From contig MVRN01000074.1 in the NCBI GenBank assembly GCA_002067965.1, positions 31,730 through 95,729 on the forward strand: 64,000 nucleotides of DNA, given 5' to 3'. This DNA comes from Pelotomaculum sp. PtaU1.Bin035. GTDB lineage: Bacteria; Bacillota; Desulfotomaculia; Desulfotomaculales; Pelotomaculaceae. Of the stretch, positions 34,066 through 43,098 are shown piece by piece. Position 1 is the first letter of the stretch. Each line of letters opens with the position of its first letter. A program made the position numbers and the translations under genes. Below the pieces are notes generated by a model. The model did not search any database. It was not told the origin of the DNA and saw nothing but the letters and a program-made list of their open reading frames with translations.

Positions 34066-34140
34066 TGGCTCCCCGAGTAGGATTCGAACCTACAACCTAC
34101 CGGTTAACAGCCGGTTGCTCTACCGTTGAGCTATCGAGGA
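34066..34140 (-). tRNA. tRNA-Asn (GTT)
   Basis: 75-nt cloverleaf: TCCTCGATAGCTCAA start, anticodon loop CTGTTAA (GTT), T-loop GGTTCGAATCC, 3' CGGGGAG plus CCA. First gene of the tRNA operon, 15 nt after a consensus promoter. Confidence 0.96.
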
Positions 34141-34155
34141 ACATCAGCGATTTAC

Positions 34156-34184
34156 ATTATACGATAATTTATATTTTCAGTCAA
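34156..34184 (-). promoter_or_regulatory. Sigma-A promoter of the tRNA operon
   Basis: TTGACT, exactly 17 bp, then TATAAT on the minus strand, 15 nt before tRNA-Asn. It lies just after the sigA stop, so the tRNAs have their own promoter. Confidence 0.9.
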
Positions 34185-34201
34185 TGTTTTTTCATAATAA
34201 T

Positions 34202-35293
34202 TTAATCCAGGTAATCTTTTAGCTTTTTACTACGGCTGGGATGACGCAACTTGCGAAGTGTCTTAGCCTCGATCTGCCGGATGCGTTCACGTGTGACACC
34301 AAATTTTTGACCAACTTCCTCTAGAGTGCGCGCACGGCCATCATCAAGTCCGAAGCGCAAACGCAATACTCTTTGCTCACGGTCAGTTAAAGTTTTTAAC
34401 ACCTCATTCAGTTGCTCTCGCAAAAGGGTGAACGATGCTTCCTCAGCAGGTGCTCTTGCCTCGTGATCCTCAATAAAGTCACCCAGGTGGGAATCTTCTT
34501 CCTCACCGATTGGCGTTTCGAGGGACACCGGCTCCTGGGCTATCTTAATAATTTCCCGGACCTTCTCCTCCGAAATATTCATCTCTTTGGCAATCTCTTC
34601 CGGGTTTGGTTCACGGCCCAGTTCTTGTAAAAGCTGCCTGGATACCCGTATTAACTTATTAATCGTTTCCACCATGTGAACAGGTATCCTTATAGTCCTG
34701 GCTTGATCGGCTATAGCCCTGGTGATAGCCTGGCGAATCCACCAGGTAGCATAAGTGCTGAATTTAAACCCTTTCCGGTAATCGAACTTTTCTACTGCTT
34801 TTATCAAACCAAGGTTACCCTCCTGGATTAAATCCAGGAACAACATGCCTCTTCCCACATAGCGTTTGGCAATACTGACCACCAGCCTTAAATTGGCTTC
34901 CGCCAGCCTTCGCTTCGCTTCTTCATCACCATTTTCCATGCGCAAGGCAAGTTCAACTTCTTCTTCAGAGTTAAGGAGAGGAACACGGCCGATTTCTTTT
35001 AGATACATGCGGACGGGATCATCAATACCGACGCCTTCCGGAACGGATAGATCTACTCCCACTTCTTCGGGCGGGGGTTCCATAGCAGAACCGTCAAGTG
35101 GTTCCATTTCTGCCGTGCATTCAACAATTTCTACACCCATACCAGCAAGTTTATCATAAATTTCCTCCATTTGCTCAGGAGTAAAGTCGACACCCTGGAG
35201 GCTGTCCATAATCTCATTATAAGTTAGGACACCACGTTTTTTGCCTTTCTCAATTAATTCCTTAACACCTTCGTTCTTAATTTCGTCTCTCAG
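34202..35293 (-). CDS. sigA: Primary RNA polymerase sigma factor (SigA/RpoD), apparent CTG start
   Basis: Housekeeping sigma-70. Region 1.1 ([20 protein letters not shown]), region 1.2 ([11 protein letters not shown]), region 2 ([30 protein letters not shown]), region 3 and region 4.2 ([18 protein letters not shown]) are all present. A start at the ATG/35209 would delete region 1.1, whose sequence continues unbroken upstream. The only start in reach of the AGGGAG ribosome site (9-nt spacing) is CTG at 35293-35291, overlapping the dnaG TGA as CTGA; this gives 363 aa, a normal length. dnaG-sigA is the conserved Firmicutes pair. Confidence 0.95.
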   Translation of the reverse strand: MRDEIKNEGVKELIEKGKKRGVLTYNEIMDSLQGVDFTPEQMEEIYDKLAGMGVEIVECTAEMEPLDGSAMEPPPEEVGVDLSVPEGVGIDDPVRMYLKEIGRVPLLNSEEEVELALRMENGDEEAKRRLAEANLRLVVSIAKRYVGRGMLFLDLIQEGNLGLIKAVEKFDYRKGFKFSTYATWWIRQAITRAIADQARTIRIPVHMVETINKLIRVSRQLLQELGREPNPEEIAKEMNISEEKVREIIKIAQEPVSLETPIGEEEDSHLGDFIEDHEARAPAEEASFTLLREQLNEVLKTLTDREQRVLRLRFGLDDGRARTLEEVGQKFGVTRERIRQIEAKTLRKLRHPSRSKKLKDYLD

Positions 35294-37185
35294 TTGCCGT
35301 CACTCCCTTCCCTAGGGTGCTTCCATGAGCCTGTCTTCAAAATATGCTGGTTTTCTTGCATCAAGCTTGCAACTCGACCATGGTCACCTGTCCATTCAGC
35401 CTCAGTAATTCCTTTTAAGACAATATACTCGCGCCACAGATCATTTAATAACCAATCATTGCCGGATTTTTCCGCCTCATTAATTTCCTTCAAGAGTATC
35501 TCCCTGCGCTCCTGACGTTTACACCGGTTGATGGATTCCAAATAACCTCTCATTATCTGAATATAGTTATCACCAGGAATTTCTAGGGTTAATAAAAAGC
35601 TCAACAAGGCTTGTTCATCATCTTCAATATAGTTGAAAAGTTCAGCGGGCTGGTAAGCCGGTTTTTTATAAGCCGCTAAAACATACTTAAAAATATTTTG
35701 AAAATAATTACTACTAAAAGGTTTTTCGCCGAGTTCCTCCAGGACTATTTCTCCCAAAGACGGGTCTTCCAATATTAGCCGCAAGATACCCGCCTCTGCC
35801 TTTGCCTTGGTATCCAGTTTTTTCTCATTGTTAAATATATTATGCTTGGTTTTAGCAATATTATCCGTATTTGTAGATTTTTTTCCCGAATTTGCTTCAA
35901 ACCTCTTAAATTCTCCCGCAACCGTTTCCGGGCTTAAATTCAATAGCCGGGCCATTGCTTTCAAGCCCTCTTCTTTTTCGATTTCACTATCTATCCCTAC
36001 CAGGTTGGGAAATACTCTTAACATTACTTCCAGCTTATCTGAGACCGTCTTAGCCGGCTTAATACTGACCGCCTGCTGTAATTTGTATTCAATCAAGGAA
36101 GGCGCCTGATTGATTAAACTTTCCCAGGCATGGTTTCCTTGTCTTTGCAAAAAATCATCCGGATCTTTTCCGTCCGGGATGTTTACTACCCGTACCTGGC
36201 AGCCAAGTTCTTGCAACAAATCCAGACCTCGCATAGTCGCGGCCACACCAGCCGCATCAGAGTCGTAGGCGATAATCACATTCCTGCTGTAATTCATTAA
36301 CAGCCTGCCCTGTTCCCTGGTCAGGCTGGTACCCAGCGATGCAACTACATTCGCGATCCCGTACCGGTAAGCGGTAATGACATCCATATACCCTTCCACT
36401 ATAATCGCATAGCCCTTTTCCCTGACAGCTCCCCTCGCATGGTGTAAACCGTAAAGAACATGGCTTTTAATGAATAAAGTTGTCTCTGATGTATTAATAT
36501 ACTTAGGGATTGAGTCATCAAGAACCCGGCCGCCAAACCCGATAACCCGGCCGGTGACATCCCAGATTGGAAACATGACACGCTTGCGAAAACGGTCGTA
36601 ATATTTCCCACGCTCACTTTTAATAGCTAACCCTGCCTCGGCTACTTCTCGCGGCTGATAGCCTTTCTCACCCAAAAACTCAAGCAAAGAACCCCAATCC
36701 GGCAAGGCAAAACCCACTTGGAAACGTTCCAGCACTTCCGTGGTGAGCCCGCGCCCACTCATATACCGCCTGGCTACGGCTGCCGAATCGTGGTACTTGA
36801 AGATATCCCGGAAATAATCCTTCGCTAAGCTGTTTATTTGCCTCAGACGGCCCCATCTTCTTTCCCGTTCCCTCTCAGCAGGGTTTTCAGTTGAAGGAAG
36901 CGTAATCCCTGCCTGTTGCGCCAATGTACCAACCGCTTCTATAAAGGTTAGGTTTTCCTTCAACATTAAAAATCTAAAGACATCACCGCCCGTATTACAG
37001 CCGAAACAGTGGAAAGCTTGCTTATCCGGCGTAACAGTAAACGAAGGCATACGATCCTGGTGAAAAGGACAGGAACCGGTGAAGTATTTCCCTTTTTTTT
37101 TAAGTTTTACGTAGCGGGAAACCACCTCAACGATGTCTGATCGCAAGCGGACTGCTTCTATTACTTCACCAGGGATTAAGCCCAC
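35290..37185 (-). CDS. dnaG: DNA primase DnaG
   Basis: Synthesises RNA primers at the replication fork. The 631-aa product has the N-terminal CHC2 zinc finger ([11 protein letters not shown] ... [12 protein letters not shown], about 35-65), the TOPRIM core ([11 protein letters not shown] near 262, AYDSDAAG near 305) and a C-terminal DnaB-binding part. Start set at GTG 37185 ([12 protein letters not shown]), with AAGGTGG 5 nt upstream; a TTG six codons earlier lacks spacing. Overlaps sigA by 4 nt. Confidence 0.97.
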   Translation of the reverse strand: MGLIPGEVIEAVRLRSDIVEVVSRYVKLKKKGKYFTGSCPFHQDRMPSFTVTPDKQAFHCFGCNTGGDVFRFLMLKENLTFIEAVGTLAQQAGITLPSTENPAERERERRWGRLRQINSLAKDYFRDIFKYHDSAAVARRYMSGRGLTTEVLERFQVGFALPDWGSLLEFLGEKGYQPREVAEAGLAIKSERGKYYDRFRKRVMFPIWDVTGRVIGFGGRVLDDSIPKYINTSETTLFIKSHVLYGLHHARGAVREKGYAIIVEGYMDVITAYRYGIANVVASLGTSLTREQGRLLMNYSRNVIIAYDSDAAGVAATMRGLDLLQELGCQVRVVNIPDGKDPDDFLQRQGNHAWESLINQAPSLIEYKLQQAVSIKPAKTVSDKLEVMLRVFPNLVGIDSEIEKEEGLKAMARLLNLSPETVAGEFKRFEANSGKKSTNTDNIAKTKHNIFNNEKKLDTKAKAEAGILRLILEDPSLGEIVLEELGEKPFSSNYFQNIFKYVLAAYKKPAYQPAELFNYIEDDEQALLSFLLTLEIPGDNYIQIMRGYLESINRCKRQERREILLKEINEAEKSGNDWLLNDLWREYIVLKGITEAEWTGDHGRVASLMQENQHILKTGSWKHPREGSDGN

Positions 37186-37393
37186 CCTGACCACCTTCTG
37201 CAAAAAATAGCTACTAAATAAGTATAAATAATAACTTTACATTGGTAAAATGTTATTGTAGATCCGGCAAAAAGCAGCTGCATTACAAAATATTCGATAT
37301 AAATTAAGATTTCCCTGCCGTCTACCGACAATATTTTGTAAATAATGCATGACAAATATTATTGCCATTAAATGCAATACATAACCATCTTGC

Positions 37394-38395
37394 TTATTCC
37401 ACCCAGGGTGCCGGCAAAAAGTATCTTTGGTACATTCGAATTGCAAACCTGTCAGTCATACCCGCAATATAATCGCATATTACCCGCTTAATGCCGCAAG
37501 ATATTGCCCGCTTCAGGTACTCATCAGGCAATAACGCCTGGAAGTCCTGAAAATAATAAAATAAACACTGGACGACATGACGTGCTTTGGCTTCCTCCCG
37601 TTTAGCATCAGAGCCGATGTAAACGTGTTGAAAGAGAAACTCTCTCAAGCTGTCAGTGGCAGCCTGGACGCTCGGGCTCATATTTATAACATCTGACCCG
37701 TTCCAGTTAGTATTTATCAAGTCAAGGACCATGTTATTAATCCGGTCCCGGTGTTTGATACCTAAAACCTCAAGACTTTCACCGGGAAGTTGTTCTGTTG
37801 CAAGGATCCCGCCCCGGATCGCATCGTCAATGTCGTGATTAATATATGCGACACGATCGGCGATTTTTACGATCTGCCCCTCCAAAGTGGCCGGCCTTAC
37901 TGGTCCAGTATGATTTAAAATACCATCCCGCACCTCCCAGGTAAGGTTGAGTCCCCCGCCTCCTTCGAGCACGTCGACCACTCTTAGACTTTGTTCGTTG
38001 TGCTTGAAACCGGGTGCGAAAACTTCGTTTAAAGCTTCTTCCCCGGCATGACCAAAGGGAGTATGTCCCAGATCATGGCCCATGGCAATTGCCTCGGTAA
38101 GGTCTTCGTTAAGCCTAAGCGCCCGTGCAACAGTCCGTGCAATCTGGGCTACTTCCAATGTGTGAGTCAGCCTGGTACGGTAGTGGTCCCCTTCTGGGAT
38201 TACGAAAACCTGTGTTTTATGTTTAAGACGGCGAAAACTCTTAGAGTGAATGATCCGGTCCCGGTCACGCTGAAAAGCAGTGCGTACTACGCATTCCTCT
38301 TCCGGCCTAAGCCTGCCCCTGGTAGCACTGCTAAAGCTGGCATGGGGCGCCAGGCTCTGACGTTCAACTTCTTCGGCACGCAAACGAATATTCAT
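37394..38395 (-). CDS. dgt: Deoxyguanosinetriphosphate triphosphohydrolase-like protein
   Basis: 333-aa HD-domain dNTPase that hydrolyses dGTP (or related dNTPs) to deoxynucleoside and triphosphate. Conserved pieces: FQRDRDRIIHSKSFRRLKHKTQVF (in two halves near 42-65), TRLTHTLEVAQIAR with the first HD-site His, MGHDLGHTPFGHAG (HD motif near 109) and DRVAYINHDIDD. The gene lies upstream of dnaG, as in many Clostridia. ATG start with AAGGTGG upstream. Confidence 0.94.
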   Translation of the reverse strand: MNIRLRAEEVERQSLAPHASFSSATRGRLRPEEECVVRTAFQRDRDRIIHSKSFRRLKHKTQVFVIPEGDHYRTRLTHTLEVAQIARTVARALRLNEDLTEAIAMGHDLGHTPFGHAGEEALNEVFAPGFKHNEQSLRVVDVLEGGGGLNLTWEVRDGILNHTGPVRPATLEGQIVKIADRVAYINHDIDDAIRGGILATEQLPGESLEVLGIKHRDRINNMVLDLINTNWNGSDVINMSPSVQAATDSLREFLFQHVYIGSDAKREEAKARHVVQCLFYYFQDFQALLPDEYLKRAISCGIKRVICDYIAGMTDRFAIRMYQRYFLPAPWVE

Positions 38396-38441
38396 GCACT
38401 AACCCACCTTGTAAAAGGTCTCAGGAATAAAGCATGGTTAA

Positions 38442-39035
38442 TTATTTTGGGACCAAAGCCGGACCAATCAAAGGAATCCGGGCCAGAACAAAATATTTAG
38501 GCCCCCTGGGGCTTAGTTCGCTCAGCATCAACTCTATTGAAGCAATATTAATCAAACCTAATATACTATATTTACCAGCTAACTTTTCCGCCCTTTCCAT
38601 TACTGCTGAAAACCCCAAGGGTGACCTGACTCTAGCTAGAGTAAGGTGGGGAGAATAGCGGCGCTTCTCAGGTTCAAAACCCAGATGTCCGAGTTCCTTT
38701 TGCACTTGATGATGCAGGCGGGATAACATAGCAGTTTCGCCTGACATCCCCATCCATAACACACGGGGCCGTTCTATTGAAGGAAAAACTCCTATGCCGT
38801 TAAGATTGAGTTTAAAGGGAGCGACACAGGCTACAGAGCGGTTCAAGGCGTTTACAATCACCGGAACGTGAATCTCCGGGACATTTCCAAGAAACTGGAC
38901 CGTAAGATGGAGGCTTTTAGAATCCACCCATTTTGCGTCAGACGGGAGCTGCCGGAGTTCTTTAATCAAAGACTCAAGCATATGTATTACCTCATCTGGG
39001 AAATTTATCGCTACAAACAACCTCATCTGCCGCAA
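38442..39035 (-). CDS. thpR: RNA 2',3'-cyclic phosphodiesterase ThpR
   Basis: 197-aa 2H phosphoesterase (LigT). The two catalytic H-x-T motifs are HLTVQFLG (near 43) and HLTLARVR (near 131), with the start LFVAINFP typical of ThpR. It opens RNA 2',3'-cyclic phosphates. TTG start at 39035 with GGGGTGA upstream. It precedes dgt by 47 nt, likely cotranscribed. Confidence 0.93.
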   Translation of the reverse strand: MRQMRLFVAINFPDEVIHMLESLIKELRQLPSDAKWVDSKSLHLTVQFLGNVPEIHVPVIVNALNRSVACVAPFKLNLNGIGVFPSIERPRVLWMGMSGETAMLSRLHHQVQKELGHLGFEPEKRRYSPHLTLARVRSPLGFSAVMERAEKLAGKYSILGLINIASIELMLSELSPRGPKYFVLARIPLIGPALVPK

Positions 39036-39178
39036 TCATGTTCACCCCGCAATAATCATTCTGGAAAATATATAAATAATTCGTCATTACCACCTGCAAT
39101 CTCCTTCCTTTGAAAAGAGGAAATTTTTCAATACTTTTTCGGAAAATTTTCTAAATTTCCCAAAACTATAATTTATAC

Positions 39179-39207
39179 TTGATTTATTGTCAAAATATAT
39201 CGATAAT
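39179..39207 (+). promoter_or_regulatory. Sigma-A-type promoter of the 39233-42938 operon
   Basis: TTGATT (39179-39184), a 17-bp spacer and GATAAT (39202-39207), ending 25 bp before the first start codon. Confidence 0.65.
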
Positions 39208-39232
39208 GATTTAAGAAGATTGAGGTGACGCC

Positions 39233-40765
39233 ATGCAGGAATATCTGGCTATTTTACTGGTCATAAGCCTTGTTTTAATAGTCATTTTTAGAATTATTAA
39301 TAATAGCATTCCGCTGCACCCCCGGATTATTGACTGCATGGTAGGAATTTCCTTCGTTTTGGGGGCTGTTTTTCCCACGGCCATTTCCTATTTTACTGTG
39401 GGTGAGGTATTGGTCATCTACCTGGGATTAATAACTCTTTCTGCAATCGCCTTATGCCATGCTGAGAATAGGGTTTCACCAGATAACACAGCAGCGGCTA
39501 TAGAAACCTGCGCCACTGGATGTCCCCCTTCAACAACAGAGCAGGTGAACAACGGCCTTTCACCGGCAAAACATCCCGAGGCCGGATTAACCGCATTTAC
39601 CGATAATAAGCCAATCACAGACACAATAACCACCGGCTGTGACTTATCCGCTTTAGAAGATAAGCCGGCAGATAAAGATTTATTGCATAAAATTGATACC
39701 GCACAAGAAACAGCGCATATTAAAAATGACACTTTAATTAACGAAGTACTACCCGGATCAACAGATGATTATTTGACGGAAACGTTGTCAGCAGTTAACC
39801 CGGAGGCGCTTGAAGCCAGGGGAGAGCCCCAAGAAGTCTATTATCTAAACGATCAGTCCTTTGGCCAAGAACCACCTGAACCAATAGTTGCAGATACGAT
39901 TGAAGAAATGACTATAGATGATAATATTAATTTACAGAATATGACTTCAATGGTGGAAAACCCGGATACTTTAACATTGTTTAACTATCCCGAACAAAAC
40001 AGCATGGAAGAAGAATTCGAGTGCATAGTTGAATATACCCCTGATGAACCACCACTAATTCAGGGGGAAATCTCCGACGGTAAAGAAGTATTTTCGGCGC
40101 AGGATGATATCTCTCAAGAAAACTATCTTACTGACGGTGAAGATTTTCCCGAGCAAAACAGCATGGATGAAAAATTCGACGGCATAGTTGAAAGTGCGCA
40201 TGAGGAACCACCACTTATACGGGCGAATGTTACTGAACTTATCGATACTTGCCTCGATTCTCAAAACACTTCAGTCAACGGGGAAAATATAAAGCCGGAG
40301 ACTGCTGATCATGTAACGAAGGCTGACACAATCAGCGATTATATTTCAGCTGGTTTTGAAGCAAAAGCCACGGGTAACATAGAAAAGGCGGTGGAACATT
40401 TTTTCAAGGCCTTCCAACTAAACCATGAGCAGCAGGTATCAGCAGCCCTGGCAATGGAAATAAGCGCAATTTACCAGGAGTTGGGCCAATATCTCCAGGC
40501 CATGATGATCCTTAAGTCGGTTATAAACCAACAAAGTGTTATCCATGACACGGCTTTGAAGCAAAAAATACAGTGCCAGCTTCTTTACCTGGATATCTTG
40601 GCCGAATTACTCCGGATTGCCCAAATGCCTAACGCTCCTTATTCAAAAATACCTAATTTAATCAAAATAAAGGCAAATCTTGAAACAGTTGAAAAATTAA
40701 AATTAAGTAAAGGGGACGAGGTAAATGAAAAACAGTCAACAGATTTTGGGGCTACCGGTTCTTAG
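39233..40765 (+). CDS. Unknown membrane-anchored acidic protein with C-terminal TPR-like region
   Basis: 510 aa, not recognised. Two or three hydrophobic segments at the N-terminus (about 2-22, 33-75), then a ~280-residue acidic, low-complexity, presumably disordered region, then a helical TPR-like region (about 360-485; GFEAKATGNIEKAVEHFFKA, AMEISAIYQELGQY). A 24-residue motif beginning PEQNSM and ending EPPLI occurs twice (39989-40060 and 40148-40219). The topology suggests a cytoplasmic protein-interaction platform at the membrane. ATG with GAGGTGA upstream; own promoter at 39179. Overlaps the PRC-barrel gene by 41 nt. Confidence 0.8.
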   Translation: MQEYLAILLVISLVLIVIFRIINNSIPLHPRIIDCMVGISFVLGAVFPTAISYFTVGEVLVIYLGLITLSAIALCHAENRVSPDNTAAAIETCATGCPPSTTEQVNNGLSPAKHPEAGLTAFTDNKPITDTITTGCDLSALEDKPADKDLLHKIDTAQETAHIKNDTLINEVLPGSTDDYLTETLSAVNPEALEARGEPQEVYYLNDQSFGQEPPEPIVADTIEEMTIDDNINLQNMTSMVENPDTLTLFNYPEQNSMEEEFECIVEYTPDEPPLIQGEISDGKEVFSAQDDISQENYLTDGEDFPEQNSMDEKFDGIVESAHEEPPLIRANVTELIDTCLDSQNTSVNGENIKPETADHVTKADTISDYISAGFEAKATGNIEKAVEHFFKAFQLNHEQQVSAALAMEISAIYQELGQYLQAMMILKSVINQQSVIHDTALKQKIQCQLLYLDILAELLRIAQMPNAPYSKIPNLIKIKANLETVEKLKLSKGDEVNEKQSTDFGATGS

Positions 40766-41552
40766 TATCGAAGAGGGCAAACAAATAGGTGTAGTGAAAC
40801 ATTTGGTTTTGAACGCGGAGCGTGGTACGGTTGACTTTTTTCTTGTGGAGGATGACACATGGTATTTAGGTCTAAAAGTAATATCTTTTGAAGATGTGCA
40901 TGGGATTGGAGAGTTTGGACTGACCGTCACAGGCCAATCTTCTTTATCGGCAGTATCGGAAAGTACCGGTGTTCTGGAATTACTTAAGAAAGACCTCCGT
41001 CTGCCTGGCATAAAAGTTTTGAGCAAGAAGGGCCGTTTAGTGGGCTCTATCAGTGAATATATTATCGATGAAAATACTGCAGAGATTATTGGTTGCCAGT
41101 TAGTTCCCGCCGGCAACGAAAAACCCGCCGGAATAATTTCGAAAAAATTTATCCTGACTTACGGTTATGACTTTCTGGTGGTCGAAGAAGGAGTAGATGA
41201 CAAGCTGGTGGCAGATTTGCAAGAAGACGCCGATAAAGAAGAAGTTTTTTATGATGACAACATAAAAAATAATCAGAATGAAAATATTGAAGATACCGCT
41301 GTTGACTCAACCGTCACCGCGGTTCAAAACGAGCCAAAGGTTTCAAAAAATGAAGAACAGCAGGTAGATCCACTCAAACACTTTGAGGAGCAACAGAGAA
41401 AGTACCTTCTCGGTAAAAAAGTAACCATGAGGATTGTGGCAGATAACGGTGAAGTAGTGGCCGAAGAAGGTGAAACAATTACCAGTGACATGATAGAACG
41501 GGCTAGAGTTGCCGACAGGTACATTCAGCTTACTCTAAATATTCGCGATTAA
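40725..41552 (+). CDS. PRC-barrel domain protein
   Basis: 275-aa cytoplasmic protein with two PRC-barrel-like units: residues ~5-75 (GLPVLSIEEGKQIGVVKHLV) and ~88-150 (GIKVLSKKGRLVGSISEYII). An acidic linker follows (EEVFYDDNIKNNQNENIED), then a short C-terminal module (MRIVADNGEVVAEEGETI) resembling the RNA polymerase or PRC-type ends of unknown function. PRC barrels bind partners such as RimM, GroEL-like or membrane complexes. GACGAGG 4 nt before the ATG. Coupled on both sides. Confidence 0.8.
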   Translation: MKNSQQILGLPVLSIEEGKQIGVVKHLVLNAERGTVDFFLVEDDTWYLGLKVISFEDVHGIGEFGLTVTGQSSLSAVSESTGVLELLKKDLRLPGIKVLSKKGRLVGSISEYIIDENTAEIIGCQLVPAGNEKPAGIISKKFILTYGYDFLVVEEGVDDKLVADLQEDADKEEVFYDDNIKNNQNENIEDTAVDSTVTAVQNEPKVSKNEEQQVDPLKHFEEQQRKYLLGKKVTMRIVADNGEVVAEEGETITSDMIERARVADRYIQLTLNIRD

Positions 41553-42938
41553 ATGTTGGAGAAAACAATGCCGCTTTTTAAAAAAGCTCTTTTCCTGTCG
41601 CTGATCCTTATTCTCCTGTCCGGCGCCGGTATATCGGGAGCGGCCATGATTTTAGAAACTAAGTACTCCGGGATAATACAACAAGGAGTTACTATTGCAG
41701 GTATCCCGCTGGGAGGATTAAATTCGGCTGAAGCCGCAAAAATTTTAGAAAACGCTATATCCACTCCCGTGTCAGATACGCTGGAACTTAAAGACTCGGG
41801 GGAAATTTACTTAATTAAATTATCCGATATAGAAGGAAGATATGATTACCTTTCAACGGCCGAGCAAGCGTTGGAATACAGTAATGAGGGAAAGGGCGTT
41901 AACCAGTTAATATCCATCCTGCGATTAAGGGCCGCGCCGGTCAATATGGCAATTAAAATTGCTTATTCAGAAGAAAAATTGGCAAATAGTATTAAAAACG
42001 TCCAAAAAGAATGGGATAAATTGCCAAAAGATGCGGAGGTCAAGCTCTCAAATGATAAAGTTATAATTGTTAATGAAAAAAACGGTTATAGAGTCGATTT
42101 TGAAAAAACATTGGAACAAGTACGCCAGGCTCTGGCAGAGGGTAATTTACACACCGAGGCGTCTGGATATATATTGAAACCAGGAATTACTTCTAAGGAA
42201 CTTGAAGGGATCAACACATTACTGTCGGAATACGTTACCAGCTTTGATGCCAGCGCCAGCGACAGAACGCATAATATTACCCTGGCAAACACCGCGCTCA
42301 ACGGCTGCCTGCTGAAACCGGGGGAAGTATTTTCATTAAACCGGCGGTTGGGTCCCCGCCTGGCCGAAACAGGATATTTAAAGGCCCCCGCATTTATCGG
42401 AAATAGCCTTGCCCTTGATATTGGCGGCGGCGTTTGCCAAATAGCCACCACCCTTTATAACGCGGTACTTCTCGCGGATCTGCCAGTGTTAGAGCGCTAT
42501 TCACATCCGAGCCCGGTTAGTTATGTCTCTCCCGGCCGTGACGCCACAATTGCCGGAGACTATCTGGACTTAAAATTCGCGAACAACATGGATGACCCGG
42601 TTTATATATCCAGTACTGTTGAATCCGGCACGTTGACGGTCCGTATTTTCGGGGCAAAAAAAAGCAATAGCCGCGTGGTTAAGATTACTTCAGAAAAAAC
42701 CATAATCGAACCGAACGTTATTACATACCAGGACAATACTCTTGAGGAAGGTGATACCAGGATAAAAGATCCCGGCAAAATAGGGTACGAGGCAAAAGTT
42801 TACCGTGAGGTTGCCGTGGGTGGACAAGTCGAGTCTAAGGCGCTCATTTCAACTGATTACTATAAGCCTACTGATAAAATTATTATTATTGGCACAAAGC
42901 CAAAAGTAAATGTTAAAGAAAAAGGAGCTGTTAAATAA
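41553..42938 (+). CDS. VanW family protein with G5 domain
   Basis: 461-aa exported or membrane-anchored protein: N-terminal helix (about 10-31), a peptidoglycan-binding-4-like region (about 40-190), then the VanW domain (about 210-345; GCLLKPGEVFSLNRRLG, IGGGVCQIATTLYNAV, RYSHPSPVSYV) and a C-terminal G5-like domain (KVYREVAVGGQVESKAL). VanW proteins accompany vancomycin resistance clusters, but most are core envelope proteins of unknown function. ATG follows the PRC gene stop immediately (TAAATG). Its stop codon lies inside a MITE-like repeat that provides the terminator. Confidence 0.9.
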   Translation: MLEKTMPLFKKALFLSLILILLSGAGISGAAMILETKYSGIIQQGVTIAGIPLGGLNSAEAAKILENAISTPVSDTLELKDSGEIYLIKLSDIEGRYDYLSTAEQALEYSNEGKGVNQLISILRLRAAPVNMAIKIAYSEEKLANSIKNVQKEWDKLPKDAEVKLSNDKVIIVNEKNGYRVDFEKTLEQVRQALAEGNLHTEASGYILKPGITSKELEGINTLLSEYVTSFDASASDRTHNITLANTALNGCLLKPGEVFSLNRRLGPRLAETGYLKAPAFIGNSLALDIGGGVCQIATTLYNAVLLADLPVLERYSHPSPVSYVSPGRDATIAGDYLDLKFANNMDDPVYISSTVESGTLTVRIFGAKKSNSRVVKITSEKTIIEPNVITYQDNTLEEGDTRIKDPGKIGYEAKVYREVAVGGQVESKALISTDYYKPTDKIIIIGTKPKVNVKEKGAVK

Positions 42939-43071
42939 AGGGACTGTCTCAAAAGTGGAATTTATGAAAAGCAGCCCCCACGGAATATGCTAAAACAGCC
43001 ATAGATTCAAACACCTCGCTCCGCTTGCATTGTGGAACGAGGTGTTTTTGTGACTTTTGATACAGCCCTTT
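42937..43071. mobile_element. MITE-like element with 19-bp terminal inverted repeats
   Basis: Left end AAAGGGACTGTCTCAAAAGT (42937-42956) and right end, reverse complemented, AAAGGGCTGTATCAAAAGT (43053-43071) match except for one indel and one mismatch. The GGG(A)CTGTCTCAAAAGT end resembles the ends of IS1182-like insertion sequences. There is no coding capacity in the 135 bp. It inserted at the last codons of the VanW gene and carries an internal hairpin. Confidence 0.7.
43009..43047. terminator. Hairpin inside the MITE-like element, ends the VanW operon
   Basis: AAACACCTCG / CGAGGTGTTT stem with partial inner pairing and TTTTTG on the plus strand. It would terminate both the VanW operon and, from the opposite side, ppdK. 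Confidence 0.75.
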
Positions 43072-43098
43072 TATTTATTTACTTAATTTGAATAACGC

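Noticed and set aside
34202..35209. sigA start at 35209
   Set aside because: It would remove sigma region 1.1, encoded in frame just upstream with a ribosome site before a CTG.
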